Source of the DNA: G963674665 sp963674665
GTDB lineage: Bacteria; Desulfobacterota; Desulfovibrionia; Desulfovibrionales; Desulfovibrionaceae
Reading direction: 5' to 3'
Length of the DNA stretch: 64,000 nucleotides
NCBI GenBank assembly: GCA_963674665.2
Contig: CAXXPL010000009.1
Location: forward strand, 1,116,001 to 1,180,000
Shown: piece after piece, positions 27,151 through 34,086 of the stretch
Position numbering within the stretch: position 1 is the stretch's first letter
Layout of the letters: the number at the start of each line of letters is the position of its first letter
The notes under the pieces: generated by a model
The model's input: only the letters and a program-made list of their open reading frames with translations
Told to the model about the DNA's origin: nothing
Database searches by the model: none
Made by a program: the position numbers and the translations under genes

Positions 27151-27183
27151 GACCGCGGCCCGGAGGTCTCCTGGGCCGCGGTC
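27151..27183 (-). promoter_or_regulatory. Strong hairpin after rplL (attenuator or processing site)
   Basis: GACCGCGGCCC and GGGCCGCGGTC form an 11-base perfect stem, extended by an inner GGAG/CTCC pairing, 25 bases after the rplL stop. No T run follows on the minus strand, so it is more likely a partial terminator or an RNA-processing site between rplL and rpoB than a full stop. Confidence 0.7.
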
Positions 27184-27207
27184 GATATTCCTAAAGTAAG
27201 ACAGTGC

Positions 27208-27597
27208 TTACTTGACTTCTACTTCGGCGCCGGCTTCTTCGAGCTGCTTCTTGGCGTCTTCGGCTTCATCCTTGGAAACGGCTTCCTTGATGGCCTGAGG
27301 AGCCTCGTCGACCTTGGCCTTGGCCTCTTTCAGACCCAGGCCGGTGAGGGCGCGGACAACCTTGATGACGGCGATCTTGTTGCCGCCGGCACCCTTCAGG
27401 ACAACGTCGAACTCGGTCTTTTCCTCTTCAGCCGGAGCGGCATCGCCACCAGCGGCAGGCATGGCGGCAATGGCGGCCACAGGGGCGGCAGCGGAAACAC
27501 CGAACTTCTCTTCCAGCTCCTTGATGAACTCGGAGAGCTCCAGAACGGTCATGTTAGCAATAAATTCTACTACTTGCTCTTTGGTGATATCGGCCAT
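27208..27597 (-). CDS. rplL: 50S ribosomal protein L7/L12
   Basis: A 129-residue stalk protein of the large ribosomal subunit, which recruits elongation factors. The N-terminal dimerisation helix (VVEFIANMTVLELSEFIKEL), an alanine-rich hinge (about residues 35-55) and the C-terminal factor-binding domain (EKTEFDVVLKGAGGNKIAVI, then GLGLKEAKAKVDEAP) are all present. It lies 39 bases after rplJ. Confidence 0.98.
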   Translation of the reverse strand: MADITKEQVVEFIANMTVLELSEFIKELEEKFGVSAAAPVAAIAAMPAAGGDAAPAEEEKTEFDVVLKGAGGNKIAVIKVVRALTGLGLKEAKAKVDEAPQAIKEAVSKDEAEDAKKQLEEAGAEVEVK

Positions 27598-27636
27598 GGT
27601 AAATGCTCCTTGAAATCTCTTTGGCTTGTTGTTTAA

Positions 27637-28158
27637 TTAGGCGGCTTCTTTCTGGTCCTTGATCGCGGTGAGCGCATACAGGAAGTTGCGCAACAGGTTC
27701 GCGAACAGGCAGACAAAGTTGGTGGGCACTGCATTCATGGTGCCCAGCACCGAAGACAACAGTTCAGTTCTGCCAGGAAGCTTCGAAAGTTCCTGAAGTC
27801 CGGCGGATTCGAGGAACTTGCCCTCGAGGCTTCCGTAACGGATCTGGAATTTCTTGTTTTCCTTGGCATAACCGGTCAAAACCTTGGCGGCCGCCACGGG
27901 GTCGTCGAACCCAAAGGCCACGGCGCAGTTCTCTTTGAGCTTGTCTTTGAGAACATCATGCTTGCCGTCGGTAAAAGCAATGCGCGCCAGAGTGTTTTTC
28001 ACTACCTGGTACTCGACCGAGGATTCGCGAAGTTTCACTCTGAGCTGGGTCAGTTCTTCTACCTTCAAGCCCTTGAAGTCCGTGACCACCGCTATGGAAG
28101 CACTATCAGCCTTTTGCTTCAGTGCCTCTATGACCGCGGCTTTTTCCGATCGCTCCAC
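27637..28158 (-). CDS. rplJ: 50S ribosomal protein L10
   Basis: A 173-residue protein that anchors the L7/L12 stalk. I take the GTG at 28158 as start because AAGGAG stands seven bases before it and the protein then begins VERSEKAAVIEALKQ, the usual L10 start; an in-frame ATG at 28200 would add a non-homologous leader. The core VVTDFKGLKVEELTQLR and VKNTLARIAF are typical. The leader upstream folds like the L10 autoregulation site. Confidence 0.97.
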   Translation of the reverse strand: MERSEKAAVIEALKQKADSASIAVVTDFKGLKVEELTQLRVKLRESSVEYQVVKNTLARIAFTDGKHDVLKDKLKENCAVAFGFDDPVAAAKVLTGYAKENKKFQIRYGSLEGKFLESAGLQELSKLPGRTELLSSVLGTMNAVPTNFVCLFANLLRNFLYALTAIKDQKEAA

Positions 28159-28159
28159 G

Positions 28160-28300
28160 GTGTCACTCCTTCTGCAGGGGTTTTCAGGAAGAAGAAACAA
28201 GCCAAAGCGGTCTCGGCAGGAAATTAAGGGCTATGCCCGCCTGCTGTCTCCGACTCGTTCCTTCCATGCCTCATCAACCCGCCCCATACGAAAGGCGGGC
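28160..28300 (-). ncRNA. L10 leader (autoregulatory mRNA element)
   Basis: In the spacer between rplA and rplJ the minus strand reads CGGAGACAGCAGG (about 28243-28255) and later CCTGCCGAGACCG (about 28206-28218), flanking GCGGGCATAGCCC and TTAATTT. The CAGCAGG...CCTGCCGAGA arrangement matches the known L10-binding leader, by which excess L10-L12 complex represses rplJL translation. Confidence 0.75.
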
Positions 28301-28308
28301 AAATATCA

Positions 28309-29016
28309 TTAGCTTTCCATGAACTTCCGGACGGAAAGCGTGTCTACCTTGATACCGGGGCCCATGGTGGTGGCCACGGCAATGGCCTTCAGGTAGGTAC
28401 CCTTGGCCGTTGCGGGTTTGAGCCGCTGCACTGTGTCGATCAGGCTGCGCAGGTTCTCAAGGATCTTTTCCGGACCAAAGGATACCTTGCCCAGGGGGGC
28501 GTGCAGCACACCGGCCTTGTCGACCTTGAACTCAACTCGGCCGGCCTTCATCTCCTGAACGGCCTTGCCGATCTCGAAGGTGACGGTGCCGGTCTTGGCG
28601 TTGGGCATCAGGCCACGGGGGCCGAGGATACGGCCGATCTGGCCGACCTTGGCCATCATGTCGGGTGTGGCCACGGCCTTGTCGAAGTCCAGGAATCCCT
28701 CTCGGACTTTTTCCACCAGGTCGTCGCCGCCGACGATGTCGGCACCGGCTTCCTTGGCCTCGGCTTCCTTGTCACCCTTACAGAAGGCGGCCACGCGGAC
28801 TTCCTTGCCCAAGCCATTGGGCAGGGTCACTGCGCCGCGTACCATCTGGTCGGAGTACTTGGGCTCGACGCCCAGGTTGATGGCCAGGTCCACGGTCTCG
28901 TCGAACTTGGCAAAGGAGGCCTTGAGCGCGATCCGCACCGCGTCCTCGATGGGATGCCGGGCGCTGAGGTCCAGGCCGTCTATAGCCGAGCGAAATTTTT
29001 TTCCATGTTTAGGCAT
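28309..29016 (-). CDS. rplA: 50S ribosomal protein L1
   Basis: A 235-residue protein of the L1 stalk and, in many bacteria, a translational repressor of rplKA. VDLAINLGVEPKYSDQMVRG, LPNGLGKEVRVAAFCKGD, ILGPRGLMPNAKTGTV and the C-terminal TMGPGIKVD are family hallmarks. It follows rplK after nine bases. Confidence 0.98.
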   Translation of the reverse strand: MPKHGKKFRSAIDGLDLSARHPIEDAVRIALKASFAKFDETVDLAINLGVEPKYSDQMVRGAVTLPNGLGKEVRVAAFCKGDKEAEAKEAGADIVGGDDLVEKVREGFLDFDKAVATPDMMAKVGQIGRILGPRGLMPNAKTGTVTFEIGKAVQEMKAGRVEFKVDKAGVLHAPLGKVSFGPEKILENLRSLIDTVQRLKPATAKGTYLKAIAVATTMGPGIKVDTLSVRKFMES

Positions 29017-29025
29017 GTCGGCCCC

Positions 29026-29457
29026 CTACCTTTTCATCTCTACTTCAACACCCATGCTGCGGGCGGTACCCATGATGGTCTGCACCGCTGCTTCCAGATC
29101 CTTGGCCGTGAGGTCGGGCATTTTGGTCTTGGCGATTTCCTCGACCTGGCCGAGGGTAAGCTTGGCGACCTTGTCCCGGTTGGGAACGGCGGACCCCTTG
29201 TCCAGCTTGGCGGCTTTCTTGATCAGAACCGCGGCCGGAGGGGTCTTGGTGATGAAGGTGAAGGTGCGGTCGGCGAAGACAGTGATCTCCACGGGGATGA
29301 TCATGCCCTTCTGTTCCATTGTCTTGGCGTTGAACGCCTTGCAGAATTCCATAATGTTCAGCCCGTGCTGACCCAGAGCGGGGCCAACAGGGGGTGACGG
29401 GTTCGCCGCTCCCGCGGGAATCTGCAGTTTGATCTTGGCGAGTACTTTCTTTGCCAC
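29026..29457 (-). CDS. rplK: 50S ribosomal protein L11
   Basis: A 143-residue protein of the GTPase-associated centre. LQIPAGAANPSPPVGPALGQ, GLNIMEFCKAFNAKT and the C-terminal TAKDLEAAVQTIMGTARSMG match the family over its full length. It follows nusG after 73 bases. Confidence 0.98.
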   Translation of the reverse strand: MAKKVLAKIKLQIPAGAANPSPPVGPALGQHGLNIMEFCKAFNAKTMEQKGMIIPVEITVFADRTFTFITKTPPAAVLIKKAAKLDKGSAVPNRDKVAKLTLGQVEEIAKTKMPDLTAKDLEAAVQTIMGTARSMGVEVEMKR

Positions 29458-29530
29458 GGCGCACTCCTTGCGGCATGGGCCTGCGTTCTACAGGACCCGA
29501 TGATGAGTTAGTTGCCTCGTGCGTTCCGGA

Positions 29531-30082
29531 TCAACCCTTGGTAACCTGGACAAAGTCCAGTTCCACAGGGGTCTGCCGGCCGAAGATGGATACTTCCACC
29601 CTCAGCTTGCCCTTGTCATAGTTCACGTCGTCCACGATGCCGTTGAAGCCGCCAAAAGGTCCGTCAATGACGCGCACTTCGTCACCGCGTTCGAAATGAA
29701 ATTTGGGTCGCGGCTGTTCCTGCCGCTGCTCCATCATCTGGAGGATGCGCTCAGCGTCGCTGTCGCGCATCGGGGTGGGGCGGTTGCGCCCCCCAATGAA
29801 TCCGGTCACCTTGGGGATGGACTGGATCATGTGCCAGGCTTCGTCGTTCATGGCCATCTTGATCATCACGTAGCCGGGATAGAACTTGCGCGTGGAAGTC
29901 TTCTTCGCGCCTTTCACCAGCTCGATGACTTTTTCCGTGGGCACCACCACCTCCTCGACCAGACTTTTGGCCTGGCCGGTGCGGATCATCTCCTTGACCG
30001 TCTGCTCCACGCGGTGTTCGAACCCGGAGTAGACGTGCATGATGTACCACCGGAATTTGAGGGTGGGGGTCTCTTCGATCAT
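29531..30082 (-). CDS. nusG: Transcription termination/antitermination factor NusG
   Basis: A 183-residue two-domain factor. The NGN domain opens with RWYIMHVYSGFEHRVEQTVK and has FYPGYVMIKM; the C-terminal KOW domain has RGDEVRVIDGPFGGFNGIV. It binds RNA polymerase beta' and couples it to the ribosome or Rho. It follows secE after 38 bases. Confidence 0.97.
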   Translation of the reverse strand: MIEETPTLKFRWYIMHVYSGFEHRVEQTVKEMIRTGQAKSLVEEVVVPTEKVIELVKGAKKTSTRKFYPGYVMIKMAMNDEAWHMIQSIPKVTGFIGGRNRPTPMRDSDAERILQMMEQRQEQPRPKFHFERGDEVRVIDGPFGGFNGIVDDVNYDKGKLRVEVSIFGRQTPVELDFVQVTKG

Positions 30083-30120
30083 ACGGCCTCACGCTTGCCT
30101 GCCGCAAGAAGCGGCATTTA

Positions 30121-30495
30121 TTAGGAAAGGATGAATTCCACTACCCTGGAAAGGGCAAAATCGACGATTCCCAGATACAGGGAAACGACGATGGTGAGAA
30201 CAACAACGGCAATGCTCGTGGTGACGGTCTCCTTTCTGGAGGGCCACGTGACCTTCTTGAGCTCGACCTTGGACTCCTCGAAAAAATCACGAAGCTGGGA
30301 TGCCTTTCCGGCTATCCCGGCCTTTGAGGATTTGTCCTGGGCTTTTGCCGCAGCCTTTTTGGGAGTGGAATCGGACTTCAGGGCAGCCTTATCAGCCTTG
30401 CCAGCGGCCTTGGTCGTACCTTTATCCTGTACGTCCTTTTGAGATGTATCTTTCTTGGAGGCCGCGGCGTCTGCATTGGCTTTGTTTTTGGCCAT
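30121..30495 (-). CDS. secE: Preprotein translocase subunit SecE
   Basis: A 124-residue protein with one C-terminal membrane segment (TTSIAVVVLTIVVSLYLGIV) preceded by the SecE signature FFEESKVELKKVTWPSRKET. The first 65 residues are a Lys/Ala/Asp-rich, probably disordered, extension that makes the protein twice the minimal SecE length. It stabilises SecY in the inner membrane. It starts shortly after tRNA-Trp and is the first gene of the secE-nusG pair. Confidence 0.95.
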   Translation of the reverse strand: MAKNKANADAAASKKDTSQKDVQDKGTTKAAGKADKAALKSDSTPKKAAAKAQDKSSKAGIAGKASQLRDFFEESKVELKKVTWPSRKETVTTSIAVVVLTIVVSLYLGIVDFALSRVVEFILS

Positions 30496-30526
30496 ACGCG
30501 TTCTGCCGCCTTGGGGAAAAAATGTT

Positions 30527-30603
30527 TGGCAGGCCAGGAGGGATTCGAACCCCCAACATCCGGTTTTGGAGACCGGCGCTCTAGCCGTTAGAGCTACTGG
30601 CCT
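30527..30603 (-). tRNA. tRNA-Trp(CCA)
   Basis: The acceptor stem is AGGCCAG/CTGGCCT, the anticodon loop is CTCCAAA giving CCA, the T arm is GGGGGTTCGAATCCC, and CCA is encoded (30527-30529). It sits between rpmG and secE, a common place for tRNA-Trp. Confidence 0.97.
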
Positions 30604-30621
30604 GCACTTTGAAACACGTGG

Positions 30622-30771
30622 TTACTTGGTCTCGCGATGAACAGTATGCTTCTTGTCCCAAGGACAATACTTGTTGATCTCGAGACGACCGGTCGTGTTT
30701 TTCTTGTTCTTAGTGGTCACGTAATTACGACGCTTGCACTCGGTGCAGGCAAGCTGAATATTGATGCGCAT
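30622..30771 (-). CDS. rpmG: 50S ribosomal protein L33
   Basis: A 49-residue protein read from ATG at 30771 to TAA. It starts MRINIQLACTECKRRNYVTT and ends with EINKYCPWDKKHTVHRETK. The two cysteine pairs (CTEC and the later single C in KYCPW) show the zinc-type form with one pair position altered: CxxC is kept at the start, while the second site has only one cysteine. It starts six bases after the tuf stop and is clearly cotranscribed. Confidence 0.95.
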   Translation of the reverse strand: MRINIQLACTECKRRNYVTTKNKKNTTGRLEINKYCPWDKKHTVHRETK

Positions 30772-30777
30772 GGCTTT

Positions 30778-31971
30778 TTACTCCACGATTTCGGAGACAA
30801 CGCCGGCGCCGACAGTGCGGCCGCCCTCACGGATGGCGAAGCGGAGACCCTTTTCCATGGCGATGGAGTTGATCAGCTCGACGTCAAAGGTGGCGTTGTC
30901 ACCAGGCATAACCATTTCAACACCCTCGGCCAGGCCGATAATACCGGTGACGTCGGTGGTGCGGAAATAGAACTGGGGACGGTATCCGGTGAAGAAGGGA
31001 GTGTGACGGCCGCCCTCTTCCTTGGACAGAACGTATACTTCAGCCTTGAACTTCTTGTGCGGGGTGATGGAGCCCGGCTTGGCCAGAACCTGGCCGCGCT
31101 CGACATCGTCACGCTTCACGCCGCGGAGCAGGGCACCGATGTTGTCACCGGCCTGCCCCTGGTCGAGCAGCTTGCGGAACATTTCAACACCCGTGCAGGT
31201 GGTCTTCACGGTATCCTTGATACCGATGATCGCCACTTCCTCGCCGACCTTGATCACGCCGCGCTCGACACGACCGGTGACCACGGTGCCGCGGCCGGAG
31301 ATGGAGAACACGTCCTCGATGGGCATCAGGAAGGGCTTGTCGATGTCGCGCTCGGGCTCGGGGATGTAGCTGTCACAGGCGTCCATCAGCTCGAAAATGC
31401 ACTTGGCATCGTCGCTGTCGGGGCTGTCGGCTTCCAGAGCCTTCAGGGCGCTGCCCTGGATCACTGGAATGTCGTCGCCGGGGAAACCGTACTTGGAGAG
31501 CAGTTCACGAACTTCCAACTCCACGAGTTCCAGCAGTTCGGGGTCGTCAACCAGGTCGACCTTGTTCAGGAAGACCACGAGGCTGGGCACGCCGACCTGA
31601 CGGGCGAGCAGGATGTGCTCACGGGTCTGGGGCATGGGGCCGTCGGTGGCGGCGACAACGATGATCGCGCCATCCATCTGCGCCGCGCCGGTGATCATGT
31701 TCTTGATGTAGTCGGCGTGGCCGGGGCAGTCCACGTGGGCGTAGTGACGGTTGTTCGTCTGGTACTCCACGTGCGCGGTGGCGATGGTGATGCCGCGTTC
31801 CTTTTCCTCGGGGGCCTTGTCGATCTGGTCGAAAGCGACGAATTCCGCGCCGCCCTTCATGGAAAGCATCTTGGTGATCGCGGCGGTCAGGGTGGTCTTA
31901 CCGTGGTCGATGTGACCGACGGTACCGATATTTACGTGCGGCTTGGTGCGTTCGAATTTAGCCTTACCCAT
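30778..31971 (-). CDS. tuf: Elongation factor Tu
   Basis: A 397-residue GTPase that brings aminoacyl-tRNA to the ribosome. GTVGHIDHGKTTL (G1), DKAPEEKERGITI (switch I), VDCPGHADY (G3) and FLNKVDLVDD (G4) are intact, as are GMVITGRVE-like domain 2 (RGTVVTGRVERGVIKVGE) and the C-terminal TVGAGVVSEIVE. The gene lies directly after the tRNA-Thr/Tyr/Gly/Thr cluster, the same order as E. coli tufB. No second tuf copy is in the window. Confidence 0.98.
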   Translation of the reverse strand: MGKAKFERTKPHVNIGTVGHIDHGKTTLTAAITKMLSMKGGAEFVAFDQIDKAPEEKERGITIATAHVEYQTNNRHYAHVDCPGHADYIKNMITGAAQMDGAIIVVAATDGPMPQTREHILLARQVGVPSLVVFLNKVDLVDDPELLELVELEVRELLSKYGFPGDDIPVIQGSALKALEADSPDSDDAKCIFELMDACDSYIPEPERDIDKPFLMPIEDVFSISGRGTVVTGRVERGVIKVGEEVAIIGIKDTVKTTCTGVEMFRKLLDQGQAGDNIGALLRGVKRDDVERGQVLAKPGSITPHKKFKAEVYVLSKEEGGRHTPFFTGYRPQFYFRTTDVTGIIGLAEGVEMVMPGDNATFDVELINSIAMEKGLRFAIREGGRTVGAGVVSEIVE

Positions 31972-32017
31972 GGTTCATTACCCCCTGGATGCTGGTCTCG
32001 CTCCGTAGGTTGATTTA

Positions 32018-32093
32018 TGGAGCCCACGATCGGACTTGAACCGATGACCTCTTCCTTACCAAGGAAGTGCTCTGCCGGCTGAGCTACGTGGGC
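32018..32093 (-). tRNA. tRNA-Thr(GGT)
   Basis: The acceptor is GCCCACG/CGTGGGC, the anticodon loop is TTGGTAA in a CTTCC/GGAAG stem giving GGT, and CCA is encoded. It is the last tRNA before tuf. Confidence 0.96.
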
Positions 32094-32151
32094 TTGTTGC
32101 CTATTATCTGACTGTGTCGACGCTATTCATTAGGTCTGAGAATGGGGCGAG

Positions 32152-32228
32152 TGGAGCGGGAAACGGGACTCGAACCCGCAACCCTCAGCTTGGAAGGCTG
32201 ATGCTCTAGCCAATTGAGCTATTCCCGC
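32152..32228 (-). tRNA. tRNA-Gly(TCC)
   Basis: The acceptor is GCGGGAA/TTCCCGC, the anticodon loop is CTTCCAA in a TCAGC/GCTGA stem giving TCC, and CCA is encoded. Confidence 0.96.
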
Positions 32229-32286
32229 GCTATTCACAGCCGTAGTCCCATGACGGTTGGCGTCTTCTACAGCATCAAAAGCTGTC

Positions 32287-32372
32287 TGGTGGAGGGGGGA
32301 GGATTTGAACCTCCGAAGGCTTACGCCGACAGATTTACAGTCTGTTCCCTTTGGCCACTCGGGAACCCCTCC
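32287..32372 (-). tRNA. tRNA-Tyr(GTA)
   Basis: The acceptor is GGAGGGG/CCCCTCC-type, the anticodon loop is CTGTAAA giving GTA, and the long variable arm expected for bacterial tRNA-Tyr (TCGGCGTAAGCCTTC region) makes it 86 bases. CCA is encoded. Confidence 0.96.
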
Positions 32373-32374
32373 AC

Positions 32375-32449
32375 TGGAGCTGGCGATGGGACTTGAACCC
32401 GCAACCTGCTGATTACAAGTCAGCTGCTCTACCATTGAGCTACGCCAGC
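32375..32449 (-). tRNA. tRNA-Thr(TGT)
   Basis: The acceptor is GCTGGCG/CGCCAGC, the anticodon loop is CTTGTAA in a GCTGA/TCAGC stem giving TGT, and CCA is encoded. It is the first gene of the tRNA-tuf transcription unit; only two bases separate it from tRNA-Tyr. Confidence 0.96.
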
Positions 32450-32467
32450 AAAACTGGAAACCGCCCT

Positions 32468-32494
32468 GTTATATGGGGCTGGTCCCCTTGTCAA
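32468..32494 (-). promoter_or_regulatory. Promoter of the tRNA-tuf-secE-rpl-rpo block
   Basis: On the minus strand a perfect TTGACA is followed after 15 bases by TATAAC (or after 17 by TAACAG), then a G/C-rich discriminator CAGGGCGG. Such GC-rich discriminators are typical of stringently controlled stable-RNA promoters. Confidence 0.75.
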
Positions 32495-32698
32495 GGAAAA
32501 AATATCGTTGGCTCTTGAAATTCTTTCCTTGTGCTCGAGAAAGCATGACCAGCTCTCAGTAGACCCAGGTAAAGCAAGGTCTTAAATCCCTTCAACGCTC
32601 AACGAATTTGTGATACTAGCCATCCCGGCAGACAATGTCCAGAAAAATTTCAAAGTCATTGAGTTGACCCCTGACATGCTCAAGGGTAAAAAAACCGG

Positions 32699-33331
32699 AT
32701 GAAAACAACAATTGCTCCTGCAATCCTCACTCCACATGTCATCGAAGAGGCTGTTCGACTGGATTTCCCCGGATTCAAGAAAGCCATCGCGCCTTATTAT
32801 ACAATGTACCTACAAGACATTTCCGAAGAGGACATGGCCATGTCCCTCAACTCGGCCGTGACCCTCGTGCTGTTGTGCAAGGTATTGCGCCCCTCCAGCG
32901 CCTTGGACCTCGGCAGTGGCTTTTCTTCCTGGGTACTGCGTTTCTGCAGGCGTGAGTTCGGGCTGGACAACATGGAGATACTCTCCGTGGACACTCACGA
33001 GGGGTGGCTGTCCAAGTCCGCGGACTGGGTCGCGGCGCAGGGGCTGGACTCGAGAGGCTTCGCACTCTGGCAGGATGCCGAGGACAGGCCCTACGACCTG
33101 GTGCTCCTGGACATCGAACGCCCTCCCAGCCGCAACGGCTATCTGCCCCATACCCTGACGAGGTTCTGCTCTCCTGGTACTCATCTGGTGCTGGACGACC
33201 TGCACGTGCCGAGCTACAGGCTGTTCGTGCACGAGACCCTGGCCGCCCACAACTATCGGCATGTGGACCTGAAGCGCTTCACCATCGACCGCTTCGGCCG
33301 ATACGCCTCGGTTTATACCGACATCTGCTGA
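32699..33331 (+). CDS. Class I SAM-dependent methyltransferase-like protein
   Basis: A 210-residue cytoplasmic protein. The Rossmann glycine loop is SALDLGSGFSSWVLRFC (about residue 68), the acidic end of strand 2 is EILSVDTHEGWL, and the post-strand-4 region is YDLVLLDIERPPSRNGYLP. The substrate is unknown. The ribosome site before the ATG is weak. A second SAM-binding gene follows after 57 bases, so the two probably form an operon that continues into the SpoIIE phosphatase. Confidence 0.7.
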   Translation: MKTTIAPAILTPHVIEEAVRLDFPGFKKAIAPYYTMYLQDISEEDMAMSLNSAVTLVLLCKVLRPSSALDLGSGFSSWVLRFCRREFGLDNMEILSVDTHEGWLSKSADWVAAQGLDSRGFALWQDAEDRPYDLVLLDIERPPSRNGYLPHTLTRFCSPGTHLVLDDLHVPSYRLFVHETLAAHNYRHVDLKRFTIDRFGRYASVYTDIC

Positions 33332-33388
33332 CCGGGCTCGCAACTTGCGTGGTATTCCCGCAACCACGCCCGACAACGAGGATATCTG

Positions 33389-34072
33389 ATGAACGCACAA
33401 AGCGCTCTCGAGCTTGAACTGGCGCATGTGGACGCGGCTTCCCTGTGGCATCCGGTGGAGCGTGTCCAGCAACTGATACGGTCGGGGATGCCCGAGCGGG
33501 AGGATCACCTGGCGCGCTCCCTGCAAAAGGTGGAGTTCTCCGGCAGATCCGTGGTGGACCTGGGCAGCAACATCGGACACTATGCCTTCTGGGCCGCCTT
33601 GCTCGGGGCCAGGGAGGTGCGGGCCTATGATTTCGGCCCGGACATCGTACGTGTCGGCTCGCTTCTGGCCGAGAGCAATTCCATGCCCCAGGTTTCCTTC
33701 GTGCTGGGGGATTTCGGCAACCTCACTCCGCCACAGGGTGTGGACGTGGCCATGATGCTGGACATCATCGGCAACAACAAGGTGCGCAAGGGCAGGGTGG
33801 AGCCTCTCATCGACAGCCTCACGCGCTGGTCGGACAAGGAGCTGGTCACCAACGTGCGTCCGGTATATGAAATAGAGCAAGAACTGGGAGTGCCCCCGGA
33901 GGCCCTGCGCGAATACTATTCCGATGACTTCATCAGGGAGGGGCGTCTGTACCTGCTGGACTTCGTGGTCGCCCACTATGGCCCTGTCTGGGATGTGATT
34001 TCCCTGGACGTCGGCGATCCGGAGATCGACGTGGACAAACCGGCCCTGCTTTTCAGGAAACGGACCTCATAG
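33389..34072 (+). CDS. Class I SAM-dependent methyltransferase-like protein
   Basis: A 227-residue protein starting after a GAGGAT ribosome site. The SAM loop is SVVDLGSNIGHYAFWAALLG (about residue 50), with AYDFGPDIV as the acidic strand-2 end and VDVAMMLDIIGNN as strand 4. The region resembles the tRNA-wobble (CmoB-like) or sugar O-methyltransferases but is too divergent to name. Its stop lies 15 bases before the next ATG (34087), so it is likely cotranscribed with the phosphatase gene. Confidence 0.7.
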   Translation: MNAQSALELELAHVDAASLWHPVERVQQLIRSGMPEREDHLARSLQKVEFSGRSVVDLGSNIGHYAFWAALLGAREVRAYDFGPDIVRVGSLLAESNSMPQVSFVLGDFGNLTPPQGVDVAMMLDIIGNNKVRKGRVEPLIDSLTRWSDKELVTNVRPVYEIEQELGVPPEALREYYSDDFIREGRLYLLDFVVAHYGPVWDVISLDVGDPEIDVDKPALLFRKRTS

Positions 34073-34086
34073 CGACAGGACGTCCC

